Shown here: positions 13,401 to 25,345 of the stretch, one piece after another
How the letters are laid out: each line of letters begins with the position of its first letter
How positions within the stretch are numbered: the stretch's first letter is position 1
Origin: Paramacrobiotus metropolitanus
Taxonomy: Eukaryota; Tardigrada; Eutardigrada; Parachela; Macrobiotidae
Direction of reading: 5' to 3'
Assembly: GCF_019649055.1 (NCBI RefSeq)
Contig: NW_026570351.1
Span: forward strand, 186,001 to 250,000
Length of the DNA: 64,000 nucleotides
Notes under the pieces: model-generated
Seen by the model: the letters and a program-made list of their open reading frames with translations, nothing else
What the model was told of the DNA's origin: nothing
Database searches by the model: none
Program-made: the position numbers and the translations under genes

Positions 13401-16400
13401 CCAAATCTCAAGATTCATTGCGTTCATCCAAATTCGAGATTTTGATGAACCGGCTGAACCGACTATCGGACCGAAAGACCACCTGGTGATTCTTTTTTCT
13501 CGCGTTAAATCATGTTAGGTAGTCGGCAAATACTTTTTCCAAAAGGTCACCCGCCATAGTTATACACTATAAATGGTCACGTGACTACGGAATCTGTAAT
13601 AAGCAAAGGTCACCCTTTCGATATTTTTACACTTTCAGACTCGGGAAGAGAAACCGAGTCGACCAGTACGTAAAACCCAAGTTTGAATTCAAACCTGAAC
13701 CGAAATCCAGAAACACTTCCGGCTACCGGAAGTACACCCGCCTGAACCGCGGTATGATTGTGTTACTGGACAATTCAGTACCGCCGGACCAGGGACCGGT
13801 CCCCGGTCCCCGGAATTACTGTATTACTTGAATCCCGTACTTCCGCCGGCCCGGCCGCCGTCCCGTTCCGTGGACTTAACGTAATACTGCATTACAGTAC
13901 TCCAGCCGGACCGGGGCCCGCCCCGGTCCGCGGGACTACTGTAATACCGGACCCCAGAGCCTGGCGGACCGGGGCCCGCCCGGTCCGCGGGACTACTGTA
14001 ATACCGGACCCCAGTACTTCCGCGGACCGGGGCCCGCCCCGGTCCGCGGGACTACTGTAATACCGACCCCAGTATTCCGCCGGACTGGGCCCGCCCCCGG
14101 TCCGCGGACTACTGTAATACCGGACCCCAGTACTTCCGCCGGACCGGGGCCCGCCCCGGTCCGCGGGACTACTGTAATGCCGGACCCCAGTACTTCCGCC
14201 GGACCGGGGCCCGCCCCGGTCCGCGGGCTACTCTAATACAGGTCTCCGGCATTTCCGCCGGACCGGGGGCCGCCCCGGTCCGTGGGGTTACTGTAATACC
14301 GGATTCCTGTACTTCCGCCGGACCGGGAGCCGGTCCTGGTCCCCGGTCCTATGGTGTGCCGTTGCTAAAGGTCACGCGGTCCGACCTTAAAATTTCTTAA
14401 ATTTTGAGCTTCCGAAAAGAAACTGAGCTAAACGGTCCATATAATGCATATGTTTTACTGCTATGGGGCCGAGACCCGTTAAACCCCGCCTCCCGACGAT
14501 CCGGATTGGTCGGTGGGCGTTATGTCTGTAATACTTATATAGATCGAAATGGGTGCTACCTACCTGATACTAGCGTCCGCCACTCCCACTCTGACCCACC
14601 CCAAAAGTTCCCGTCATTGAAGCGGCCGGTACTAAATGTGACCTTACATTTCCAAATCTCAAGATTCATTGCGTTCATCCAAATTCGAGATTTTGATGAA
14701 CCGGCTGAACCGACTATCGGACCGAAAGACCACCTGGTGATTCTTTTTCTCGCGTTAAATCATGTTAGGTAGTCGGCAAATACTTTTTCCAAAAGGTCAC
14801 CCGCCATAGTTATACACTATAAATGGTCACGTGACTACGGAATCTGTAATAAGCAAAGGTCACCTTTCGATATTTTTACACTTTCAGACTCGGGAAGAGA
14901 AACCGAGTCGACCAGTACGTAAAACCCAAGTTTGAATTCAAACCTGAACCGAAATCCAGAAACACTTCCGGCTACCGGAAGTACACCCGCCTGAACCGCG
15001 GTATGATTGTGTTACTGGACAATTCAGTACCGCCGGACCAGGGACCGGTCCCGGTCCCGGAATTACTGTATTACTTGAATCCCGTACTTCGCCGGCCCGG
15101 CCGCCGTCCCGTTCCGTGGACTTAACGTAATACTGCATTACAGTACTCAGCCGGACCGGGGCCCGCCCGGTCCGCGGGACTACTGTAATACGGACCCCAG
15201 TACTTCCGGCGGACCGGGGCCCGCCCGGTCCGCGGGACTACTGTAATACCGACCCCAGTACTTCCGCCGGACCGGGGCCCGCCCCGGTCCGCGGGATACT
15301 GTAATACCGGACCCCAGTACTTCCGCCGGACCGGGGCCCGCCCCGGTCGCAGGGCTCTCATACAGGTCTCCGGCATTTCCGCCGGACCGGGGGCCGCCCC
15401 GGTCCGTGGGGTTACTGTAATACCGGATTCCTGTACTTCCGCCGGACCGGGAGCCGGTCCTGGTCCCCGGTCCTATGGTGTGCCGTTGCTAAAGGTCACG
15501 CGGTCCGACCTTAAAATTTCTTAAATTTTTGAGCTTCCGAAAAGAAACTGAGCTAAACGGTCCATATAATGCATATGTTTTACTGCTATGGGGCCGAGAC
15601 CCGTTAAACCCCGCCTCCCGACGATCCGGATTGGTCGGTGGGCGTTATTATGTCTGTTATGTCTGTTATGTCTGTAATACTTATATAGATCGAAATGGGT
15701 GCTACCTACCTGATACTAGCGTCCGCCACTCCCACTCTGACCCACCCCAAAAGTTCCCGTCATTGAAGCGGCCGGTACTAAATGTGACCTTACATTTCCA
15801 AATCTCAAGATTCATTGCGTTCATCCAAATTCGAGATTTTGATGAACCGGCTGAACCGACTATCGGACCGAAAGACCACCTGGTGATTCTTTTTTCTCGC
15901 GTTAAATCATGTTAGGTAGTCGGCAAATACTTTTTCCAGGTCACCCGCCATAGTTATACACTATAAATGGTCACGTGACTACGGAATCTGTAATAAGCAA
16001 AGGTCACCCTTTCGATATTTTACACTTTCAGACTCGGGAAGAGAAACCGAGTCGACCAGTACGTAAACCAAGTTTGAATTCAAACCTGAACCGAAATCCA
16101 GAAACACTTCCGGCTACCGGAAGTACACCCACCGAACCGCGGTATGATTGTGTTACTGGACAATTCAGTACCGCCGGACCAGGGACCGGTCCCGGTCCCG
16201 GAATTACTGTATTACTTGAATCCCGTACTTCCGCCGGCCCGGCCGCCGTCCCGTTCCGTGGACTTAACGTAATACTGCATTACAGTACTCCAGCCGGACG
16301 GGGCCGCCCGGTCCGAGATCTGTACCGGACCCCAGTACTTCCGGCGGACCGGGGCCGCCCCGTCCGCAGGACTACTGTAATACCGGACCCCAGTACTTCC

Positions 16401-16930
16401 GGCGGACCGGGGCCGCGGTCGCAGTTCTAATACCGGACCCCAGTACTTCCGGCGGACCGGGGCCCGCCCGGTCCGGGATTCCTAATACCGGACAGTACTT
16501 CCGCCGGACCGGGGCCGCCCGGTCCGCAGGGCTACTAATACAGGTCTCGGCATTTCCGCCGGACCGGGGCCGCCCGGTCGTGGGGTTACTGTAATACCGG
16601 ATTCCTGTACTTCCGCCGGACCGGGAGCGGTCTGGTCCCCAGTCTATGGTGTGCCGTTGCTAAAGGTCACGCGGTCCGACCTTAAAATTTCTTAAATTTT
16701 TGAGCTTCCGAAAAGAAACTGAGCTAAACGGTCCATATAATGCATATGTTTTACTGCTATGGGGCCGAGACCCGTTAAACCCCGCCTCCCGACGATCCGG
16801 ATTGGTCGGTGGGCGTTATTATGTCTGTAATACTTATATAGATCGAAATGGGTGCTACCTACCTGATACTAGCGTCCGCCACTCCCACTCTGACCCACCC
16901 CAAAAGTTCCCGTCATTGAAGCGGCCGGTA
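10400..16930. repeat. Macro-satellite: five tandem units of about 1.15-1.26 kb
   Basis: The landmark ACTTATATAGATCGAAATGG recurs at about 10761, 12021, 13281, 14536, 15677 and 16831, giving periods of about 1260, 1260, 1255, 1140 and 1155 bp. Each unit has a unique-like part with GGTCACC/GGTCACGTGAC words and a GC-rich minisatellite of about 60-bp units (for example 11349-11830). Each minisatellite unit contains a hairpin with arms GGACCGGGGC and GCCCCGGTCC around a 2-base loop (for example 11446-11467). Units 3-5 have fewer and shorter minisatellite units and many single-base losses in G or C runs. Unit 5 also carries a triple TATGTCTGT near 15648-15676. Long ORFs with 20-residue Pro/Gly-rich repeats are translations of the minisatellite, not genes. 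Confidence 0.9.
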
Positions 16931-16937
16931 CTTCGGT

Positions 16938-17400
16938 TTTTTCGAAAAACGTGAACATACGCATGGGATGGTTTTCAACCGCTTTGTACTTTTTCGAACA
17001 GCGAGCTTTCTAAAACAAATAAAAACTGTCAAATTGGATATAGCTTGGTTTACTTGGGCAGCACTGGGACGTACGACTCGGTATTGTTATAACAATAATG
17101 CTCATGAGACTCCAATATACGCAGGAGATGGTATTCAACGGTTTTGCACTTTTTTCAATAGCGGAGTTTTCAAAACGAATAAAAACTGTAAAATTGGACA
17201 ATGTTTGGTTTGCCTGGGTAGTACCGAGACGTACTGCTCGGTACCGTTATAACAATGATGCTCATGAAATTTGGTTATACGCATGGGACGCTTTTCAACC
17301 GCTTTTCAGTTTTTGTTTAGCAATGTCTCTAAACTTGATTGAATTTGGAAACTGTTGTATGTCCGAGTTTTTGGAGTGTGCCGGGACGTAACACTCAGTA
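16938..17400. repeat. Tandem repeat of about 158 bp, 2.5 copies
   Basis: The motif ACGCATGGGATGGTTTTCAA and its variants start near 16960, 17117 and 17278. Each unit also carries ACCGTTATAACAATNATGCTCATGA. The array follows directly on the last macro-satellite unit through a breakpoint inside the word GCGGCCGGTAC. A near-identical copy lies at 25350-25810. Confidence 0.8.
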
Positions 17401-17669
17401 ACCGTTGTAACGAGCTCGTTACCAACATGTTACCTGTGCAAATCTGTCAAATGAATACAAGTAGTTGTTTAATTTAGATAAAGAAAGTACTTCTCATGTC
17501 AGTAATACTGATATACTGCAAAGTACTTCGCTGCATTACTTGATACATAACCACCAAATTGCTTTATACTAAAGGGAATACTGCTTGGCCAATCGTTGTG
17601 TTCAAACAATAACTCAACTGGAGTGCTCATATTTTTAATAGAGAACCCAACCGAATAAACGGCTACAGC

Positions 17670-17935
17670 GTATGCACTTTGAGATCCCAGGAGATATCAC
17701 TCGGAAGTTTCAGTACGCATGGGATGCACCAATGATTGAGCGGAACATTGCCATTCTTATGTCTAGTACAAAGGAAACAAACGTAACAGGGCTGTCTTGC
17801 TGGCTGCACGAAACAAAGACTCTGGAGCCTGGTTGAATGCGTTGCCCGCTCCGTGTCTGGGAACATTCCCTACAAACGACGATGTGCGAATAGGTATCGC
17901 ATTGCTGTTTAAAATAAGAAAACCAAAAAACGTAA
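17670..17935 (+). pseudogene. Non-LTR retrotransposon reverse transcriptase fragment (copy 1)
   Basis: In this copy and in its better-preserved duplicate (26083-26340), the plus strand encodes a stretch including DSGAWLNALPAPCLGT and DDVRIGIALL. This aligns by eye with ASAWLFALPVASLGT and DAGLRIAVAL in the large LINE fragment at 35545-36970, so it derives from the region just C-terminal to the reverse transcriptase domain of the same kind of element. Copy 1 carries a one-base loss that breaks the frame near 17770. The fragment is embedded in repeat DNA and cannot be functional. Confidence 0.65.
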
Positions 17936-18879
17936 TACTGCCAAAACTATGTAGTTTAATTTTGATAACTTTCGTTGTTTTGTTTAATTGCTATATTTTT
18001 CTCATTTGTATTCCTTTTGTTTTTGTCAAAATTCTGTGTTCATTCAAAAATTTTACATTGTTCGCAGAATAAAAATGGCAACCAGTTATATTTGGAACCA
18101 AAACATATCAACACAGAATTTCAATCGGAAACATGTCCTGTTTTTTCTAGAAATCTGTCGATTACGCATTAACACGGAGTAATCATTTAAAGGATAAAAT
18201 TATATTTTCCCGAACAAATCAATAGAAAATGACTAATGGGCTACCTGCTGACGGTCTACAGTATTACAGACAATCGTATGCACCGGAGGTGCATAACTTA
18301 CGAGGCCACGCTGTCGGCCGCAGTCTACTTGTAATACTTATATGATTAGGAAGGGGTGGTACCTACCTGATACGAACGTCCGCCACGCCCATCCTGACCC
18401 ACCCCAAAAGTTTCCCTCATTAAAGCGGCCGGTACTAAATGTGACCTTACATTTGCAAATCTGAAGATTCATTGCGTTCACCCGATTTCGAGGTTTCGAT
18501 GAACCGGCTGAACCGACTATCAGACCAAAAAACGAACTATTGAACCTTTTTTTCGTCAAATCATTCTGGGTAGTCGGCAAAGACTTTTTCAAAAGGTCAC
18601 CAACCAGAGTTATACACTATAAATGGTCACGTGACCACCGAATCTATGGTTAGGAAAGGTCACCCAGGTGACCTTTTACCATTCTGACTCAGGAAGAAAA
18701 ACTAATAGTATTTGCCCATAAAACAACGTTGAAATTTGAAATTACCGAAACTCATTAAGCCACGCCCAAAACCAAGTTACATAGGTAACACGTAACCAAA
18801 GATGTGACCGACATGTATTTCATACTATTTTTGCTCAAAAGACGTGACATTTCAAACAAAGAAGAAATCGTCGCAGTTA

Positions 18880-19300
18880 CAAGTAACTTACACGGTAACC
18901 GACTATATGTCATGGTAACCAATGCAGTAACAGGTGCCGTTACAACGGTGGTAGCTGATACTGCTATCATTTTGGTACCGGTTTTAGTAGTTACATTAGT
19001 AGCGGGCACCGCTACTAATTTAATAACGAAAATTGGTACTACAGTGATAGCGGGTACCGCTATCACTGTAGTAACGAGTACCGATACTACAGTGGTAACG
19101 GGCACCGTTACCATGTTGGTAACAGGTTACCAACAATGTTTACAGAGCAAACTGTTGCAAACAGCGTCGCAAATGAAGCTAACGACTTGGCAATTACAGC
19201 AGACTGTATGGGATGTCAAATAGGGTGCTTTGGACTTGGTTACATATGGTAACCATATATATTACAATGGTAACGCTACCGTTACCAAAGGTCATGGGGT
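18880..19300. repeat. Cluster of short near-perfect hairpins, copy 1
   Basis: A run of inverted repeats with a common geometry, arms ending in GG and starting in CC around a 3-base G-Y-A loop. Seen: 18996-19018 (10-bp perfect arms, TTAGTAGCGG/GCA/CCGCTACTAA), 19037-19073 (17-bp perfect arms, GTA loop), 19093-19113 (9-bp arms, TGGTAACGG/GCA/CCGTTACCA), and an imperfect one at 19070-19090. The arm sequences differ between hairpins while pairing is kept. The Val/Thr-rich ORF here is a by-product of GTAAC/GGTNACC words. Confidence 0.85.
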
Positions 19301-19740
19301 CAGATATCAAAATCTTTTACTTTTTTTTGGACTCAGGAAGGTCAAAAGTCCATAGAACGCGTAGTTTTAGTAACCGTTTTCATAAACCCCGCCTCAACAT
19401 ACGATCAGTTGGTCGATTGGCGTGGCCATTTTCCCAACTATGATCGGATTGGTCGGTGGGCGTTATTATGTCTGTAATACTTATATGATTAGGAAGGGGT
19501 GGTACCTACCTGATACGAACGTCCGCCACGCCCATCCTGACCCACCCAAAGTTTCCCTCATTAAAGCGGCCGGTACGATCGTTTTGTTCAAAATATTTAC
19601 TGCACTGGAACGCTCGTATTTTTTAATGAAGAAACCGATCGAAAAAAACCGAAAAAATTTGTTTTTTTCGATCGTCTGAATCTTGAATTTTTTAGTGTTG
19701 TACAACATAATAATCTTTTTTATTTATTATAAATTGAAAG

Positions 19741-20310
19741 ATGCCTCCCGTTCACCGAAATGTGCACGGTCAGTTCGCGGCTGCTGAGAGCTCGGTCCCA
19801 CTCGCCCGGGTGCCGCGGTTCCGCGTCAGTCGAGACGCCCGCCAGCGCACGCCGCCAAGACATCGGCGGCGTGACCGTATCACGGACATCAATGCCGCGC
19901 GGGCGGAGTCAGCCACCGCAACCGGCGCCCGGGAAAGAGTGCGTGCTGCGTGGCGAATGCAGCAGGCTGTTATGGCGGAGGAGAGGCGGGACTTCAAGGA
20001 AACACCATCAGGTCCACGCCGGCGTCCGGAAGACCGGTGTTTTCCACGACCAAACACCGGCGGACACCGGAACCTGTTCCGCCTCTCCTGCCGGCCCGTC
20101 GGTCACTGGCGGTCAAACCAAGTGCCGGTTCGCCGGAGCCGCAAGCGTCGCCAACAAGTGCTGCGGACCCACCAGTTGTCCCGGTGCACCACCTGCGGAC
20201 ATGGACGAACTCCTTGAGTTCGAGCCTGATGTAGAGACCAGGAAGTTCAGGCGCCGTCCTCCACAGTCCTACGGGTGGTCCGCCGGGATAACCGATGGGT
20301 ACACAAATAG
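19741..20310 (+). CDS. Repeat-borne gene-like ORF, copy 1 (unknown, frameshifted)
   Basis: An AT-rich leader ending TATTATAAATTGAAAG precedes an ATG that opens a GC-rich reading frame beginning MPPVHRNVHGQF. The N-terminal part is Arg-rich, the middle Pro/Ala-rich, and the end acidic (MDELLEFEPDV). The coding frame seems to switch twice relative to copy 2, each time at one-base differences in short runs, so no single frame covers the whole. Sharp base composition against AT-rich flanks on both sides argues for a captured or selected coding unit. I do not recognise a family. Confidence 0.35.
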
Positions 20311-20329
20311 GTTTTATTTTTGTTTTTTT

Positions 20330-20880
20330 GGTAGTTATGTTTTTTTCTTTTCTTTTTTTTATTTTGTCATAATTAAAATAAAATAAAAATAATAAAATTG
20401 CAAAACTGCCCAAAAAAAGCAGTTTGTTGTGTTGGTGTTTGTTGTGTGGTTTTTATGTTGTTTTTTGTTCAAATGTTCAAATAAAATTAAAGTAAAATAA
20501 AAAACGAAAAAACGGAAAACTGCCAAAAATATGATGTAATTTAATTTTCAAAATATTTTGTTGTTTTGTTTATTTGCTCTTTTGTTTACCTTTTTGTTTT
20601 TTGTGTAAAATTTGTGTTCATTGGTTAAACTGAAGATAAAACCGAAGAAACCATAATACAGTCAACATGAAGTTTGAAGTGCATTCCTAGATTATTCAGA
20701 ACCACATCACATTACAAGTGCCTTCCACCCACTTCCTGGTCCGCTTACTTTCTATCAATACCTCAAATATCTAGCAAGGTTTTACCTGCCAATTACCTGG
20801 AGCCTGTCAATTGCTGACTAAAGTGTGCGACCATTTGAATTAACAAATCAAAGGAAAAGACTAAAACAACTAATTCGTTG
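20330..20880. other. AT-rich spacer of the 3.2-kb repeat
   Basis: Rich in T and A runs (TTTTGTTTTT, AAATAAAATAAAA); repeated almost exactly at 23480-24030. No gene seen. Confidence 0.7.
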
Positions 20881-21227
20881 TTGCTGACGGTCAACAGTAT
20901 TACAGACAATCGTATGCACCGGAGGTGCATAACGAAGCCCTTACGAGGCCACGCTGTCGGCCGCAGTCTACTTGTAATACTTATATGATTAGGAAGGGGT
21001 GGTACCTGATACGAACGTCCGCCACGCCCACTCTGACCCACCGCAAAAGTTTCCGTCATTAAGCGGCCGGTACTAAATGTGACCTTACATTTCAAATCTC
21101 AAGATTCATTGCGTTCAGCCGTATTCAAGAATTCGAGAACCGGCTGAACCGACCATCAGACCGAAAACGAACTAGTGAACCTTTTTCTCGCGTCAAATTA
21201 TTTTGGGTAGCCAGCAAGACAAAAATT

Positions 21228-24200
21228 TTACATTGTTCGCAGAATAAAAATGGCAACCAGTTATATTTGGAACCAAAACATATCAACACAGAATTTCAAT
21301 CGGAAACATGTCCTGTTTTTTTCTAGAAATCTGTCGATTACGCATTAACACGGAGTAATCATTTAAAGGATAAAATTATATTTTCCCGAACAAATCAATA
21401 GAAAATGACTAATGGGCTACCTGCTGACGGTCTACAGTATTACAGACAATCGTATGCACCGGAGGTGCATAACTTAGTAGCCACGCTGTCGGCCGCAGTC
21501 ATACTTGTAATACTTATATGATTAGGAAGGGTGGTACCTACCTGATACGAACGTCCGCCACGCCCATCCTGACCCACCCCAAAAGTTTCCTCATTAAAGC
21601 GGCCGGTACTAAATGTGACCTTACATTTGCAAATCTGAAGATTCATTGCGTTCACCCGATTTCGAGGTTTCGATGAACCGGCTGAACCGACTATCAGACC
21701 AAAAAACGAACTATTGAACCTTTTTTTCACGTCAAATCATTCTGGGTAGTCGTAAAGACTTTTTTCAAAAGGTCACCAACCAGAGTTATACACTATAAAT
21801 GGTCACGTGACCACCGAATCTATGGTTAGGAAAGGTCACCCAGGTGACCTTTACCAATTCTGACTCAGGAAGAAAAACTAATAGTATTTGCCCATAAAAA
21901 CAACGTTGAAATTTGAAATTACCGAAACTCATTAAGCCACGCCCAAAACCAAGTTACATAGGTAACACGTAACCAAAAGATGTGACCGACATGTATTTCA
22001 TACTATTTTTGCTCAAAAGACGTGACATTTCAAACAAAGAAGAAATCGTCGCAGTTACAAGTAACTTACACGGTAACCGACTATATGTCATGGTAACCAA
22101 TGCAGTAACAGGTGCCGTTACAACGGTGGTAGCTGATACTGCTATCATTTTGGTACCGGTTTAGTAGTTACATTAGTAGCGGGCACCGCTACTAATTTAA
22201 TAACGAAAATTGGTACTACAGTGATAGCGGTACCGCTATCACTGTAGTAACGGGTACCGTTACTACAGTGGTAACGGGCACCGTTACCATGTTGGTAACG
22301 GGTTACCAACAATGTTTACAGAGCAAACTGTTGCAAACAGCGTCGCAAATGAAGCTAACGACTTGGCAATTACAGCAGACTGTATGGGATGTCAAATAGG
22401 GTGCTTTGGACTTGGTAACCATATATTACAATGGTAACGCTACCGTTACCAAAGGTCATAGTCAGATATCAAAATCTTACTTTTGGACTCAGGAGAAACT
22501 GATCAAAACCGTCCATAGAACACGTAGTTTTAGTGCCACCCGGCCATTTTCACTTAAACCCCGCCTCAACGATCCGGATTGGTCGGTGGGCGTTATTGGC
22601 CATTTTCACTTAAACCCCGCCTCCCAACGATCCGGATTGGTCGGTGGGCGTTATTATGTCTGTAATACTTATATGATTAGGAAGGTGGTATACCTGATAC
22701 GAACGTCCGCCACTATCCTGACCCACCCCAAAAGTTTCCTCATTAAAGCGGCCGGTACGATCGTTTTGTTCAAAATATTTACTGCACTGGAACGCTCGTA
22801 TTTTTAATGAAGAAACCGATCGAAAAAACCGAAAATTTTGTTTTCGACGATCGTCTGAATCTTGAATTTTAGTGTTGTACAACATAATAATCTTTTATTT
22901 ATTATAAATTGAAAAGATGCCTCCCGTTCACCGAAATGTGCACGGTCAGTTCGCGGCTGCTGAGAGCTCGGTCCCACTCGCCCGGGTGCCGCGGTTCCGC
23001 GTCGGTCGAGACGCCCGCCAGCGCACGCCGCCAAGACATCGGCGGCGTGACCGGTATGCGGACATCAATGCCGCGGGCGGAGTCAGCCACCGCAACCGGC
23101 GCCCGGGAAAGAGTGCGTGCTGCGTGGCGAATGCAGCAGGCTGTTATGGCGGAGAGAGGCGGGACTTCAAGGAAACACCATCAGGTCCACGCCGGCGTCC
23201 GGGAAGACCGGTGTTTTCACGACCAAACACCGGCGGACACCGGAACCTGTTCCGCCTCTCCTGCCGGCCCGTCGGTCACTGGCGGTCAAACCAAGTGCCG
23301 GTTCGCCGGAGCCGCAAGCGTCGCCAACAAGTGCTGCGGACCACCAGTTGTCCCGGTGCACCACCCTGCGGACATGGACGAACTCCTTGAGTTCGAGCCT
23401 GATGTAGGAGACCAGGAAGTTCCAGGCGCCGTCCACTCCACAGTCCTACGGGTGGTCCGCCGGGATAACCGATGGGCTAGGTTTTATTTTGTTTTTTTGG
23501 TAGTTATGTTTTTTTCTTTTCTTTTTTTATTTTATCATAATTAAAATAAAATAAAATAATAAAATTGCAAAACTGCCCAAAAAAAGCAGTTTAATGTTGG
23601 TGTTTGTTGTGTGGTTTTATGTTGTTTTTGTTCAAATGTTCAAATAAAATTAAAGTAAAATAAAAACAAAAAAACGGAAAACTGCCAAAAATATGATAAT
23701 TTAATTTTCAAAATATTTTGTTGTTGTTTATTTGCTCTTTTGTTTACCTTTTTGTTTTTGTGTAAAATTTGTGTTCATTGGTTAAACTGAAGATAAAACC
23801 GAAGAAACCATAATACAGTCAACATGAAGTTTGAAGTGCATTCCTAGATTATTCAGAACCACATCACATTACAAGTGCCTTCCACCCACTTCCTGGTCCG
23901 CTTACTTTCATCAATACCTCAAATATCTAGCAAGGTTTTACCTGCCAATTACCTGGAGCCTGTCAATTGCTGACTAAAGTGTGCGACCATTTGAATTAAC
24001 AAATCCAAAAGGAAAAGACTAAAACAACTAATTCGTTGTTGCTGACGGTCAACAGTATTACAGACAATCGTATGCACCGGAGGTATAACGAGGCCCGCCC
24101 TTACGAGGCCACGCTGTCGGCCGCAGTCTACTTGTAATACTTATATGATTAGGAAGGTGGTACCACCTGATACGAACGTCCGCCACGCCCACTCTGACCC

Positions 24201-24400
24201 ACCGCAAAAGTTTCCGTCATTAAAGCGGCCGGTACTAAATGTGACCTTACATTTGCAAATCTCAAGATTCATTGCGTTCAGCCGTATTCAAGAATTCGAT
24301 GAACCGGCTGAACCGACCATCAGACCCGAAAACGAACTAGTGAACCTTTTTCTCGCGTCAAATTATTTTGGGTAGCCAGCAAAGACATTTTTCAAAAGGT
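21228..24400. repeat. 3.2-kb composite repeat unit, copy 2 (tandem)
   Basis: Direct tandem copy of 18045-21227. Most differences from copy 1 are losses of one or two bases inside homopolymers, for example GGAAGGGGTGG becoming GGAAGGTGG near 22680. The hairpin cluster is kept at 22060-22470: 22173-22195 and 22269-22289 match copy 1, and 22214-22249 is an uninterrupted 36-bp perfect palindrome because the loop has shortened. Confidence 0.85.
22917..23545 (+). CDS. Repeat-borne gene-like ORF, copy 2 (unknown, frameshifted)
   Basis: Second copy of the ORF at 19741, with the same ATG context and the same MPPVHRNVHGQF start. Small insertions and deletions shift the frame at different points from copy 1, so the longest open frames of the two copies diverge in sequence after about 60 codons. 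The acidic tail MDELLEFEPDV is present. If the copies were once coding they are now either decayed or misread. Unknown family. Confidence 0.35.
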
Positions 24401-25345
24401 CACCCGCCATAGTTATACACTATAAATGGTCACGTGACCACCGAATCTATGGTTAGGAAAGGTCACCCGGGTGACCTCTAACCGGTTTCTGACTCAGGAA
24501 GAAAAACTAATAGTACCTGTCCATAAAAAACAACGTTAAAGTTTGAAATTACCGAAACCTATTAAGCCACGCCCACAAACCCAGTTACATAGGTAACACG
24601 CAACCACAAGTAGTGACCAACAAGTATTTCATACTATTCCTGCTCATAAAAACGTGACAAATCAAATAAAATAAAAATCTTTGCCGTTACCAGTGAATTA
24701 CTAGGTAACCGACCCTATGTCATGGTAACCACTGCAGTAACAGGTACCGTTACAACGGTGGTAGCTGATACTGATATCGTTTTGGTTACCGTTTTATTAG
24801 TTACATTAGTAGCGGGCACCGCTACTAATTTAATAACGAAAACCGGTACTACCGCTATCATTGTAGTAACGGGTACCGTTATTCAAGTGGTAACGGGCAC
24901 CGTTACCATGGTGACAACAAGTTACCAACAATGTTTACAGAGCAAACGATTGCTAGCGGCGTCGCAAACTAAGATAACGGCTTTGCAATCACAGCAGACT
25001 GTACGGGAAGTCAAATAGGGTGCTTTGGACTTGGTTACATATGGTAACCATATATATTACAATGGTACCGCTACCGTTACCAAAGGTAATGGGGTTAGAT
25101 ACCAAAATCTTTTACTTTTTCGGACTCAGAAAGAGAAACTGATCAAAACCGTCCATAGAACACATAGTTTTTGTGCCACCGGGCCATTTTCACTTAAACC
25201 CCGCCTTCGGACGATCAGGATTGGTCGGTGGGCGTTATTATGTCTGTAATACTTATATGATTAGGAAGGGGTGGTACCTACCTGATACGAACGTCCGCCA
25301 CGCCCACTCTGACCCACCGCAAAAGTTTCCGTCATTAAAGCGGCC
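24400..25345. repeat. Partial third copy of the 3.2-kb unit, hairpin cluster part
   Basis: Corresponds to about 18590-19570 of copy 1. Hairpins at 24806-24828 and 24888-24908 are kept with perfect arms. The long palindrome is lost: its left arm is missing near 24850. The copy is more diverged than copy 2 and joins directly to a second copy of the 158-bp tandem block at 25345. Confidence 0.8.

Larger units (their letters stand above)
18045..21227. repeat. 3.2-kb composite repeat unit, copy 1
   Basis: The unit runs from a TTACATTGTTCGCAGAATAA word through a shared block (GGGCTACCTGCTGACGGTCT, hairpin TATGCACC-GGA-GGTGCATA at 18277-18295), a GGTCACC-rich part, a hairpin cluster (18880-19300), a gene-like ORF (19741-20300), AT-rich DNA (20330-20660) and a second shared block (20880-21225). 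The next copy follows in direct tandem at 21228-24400. The shared blocks also occur at 10640-10750, 24040-24380 and 26640-26745, linking this unit to the macro-satellite. Confidence 0.85.

Noticed and set aside
18755-19223. Val/Thr-rich ORFs on both strands (119-139 codons)
   Set aside because: By-product of repeated GTAAC/GGTNACC hairpin words.
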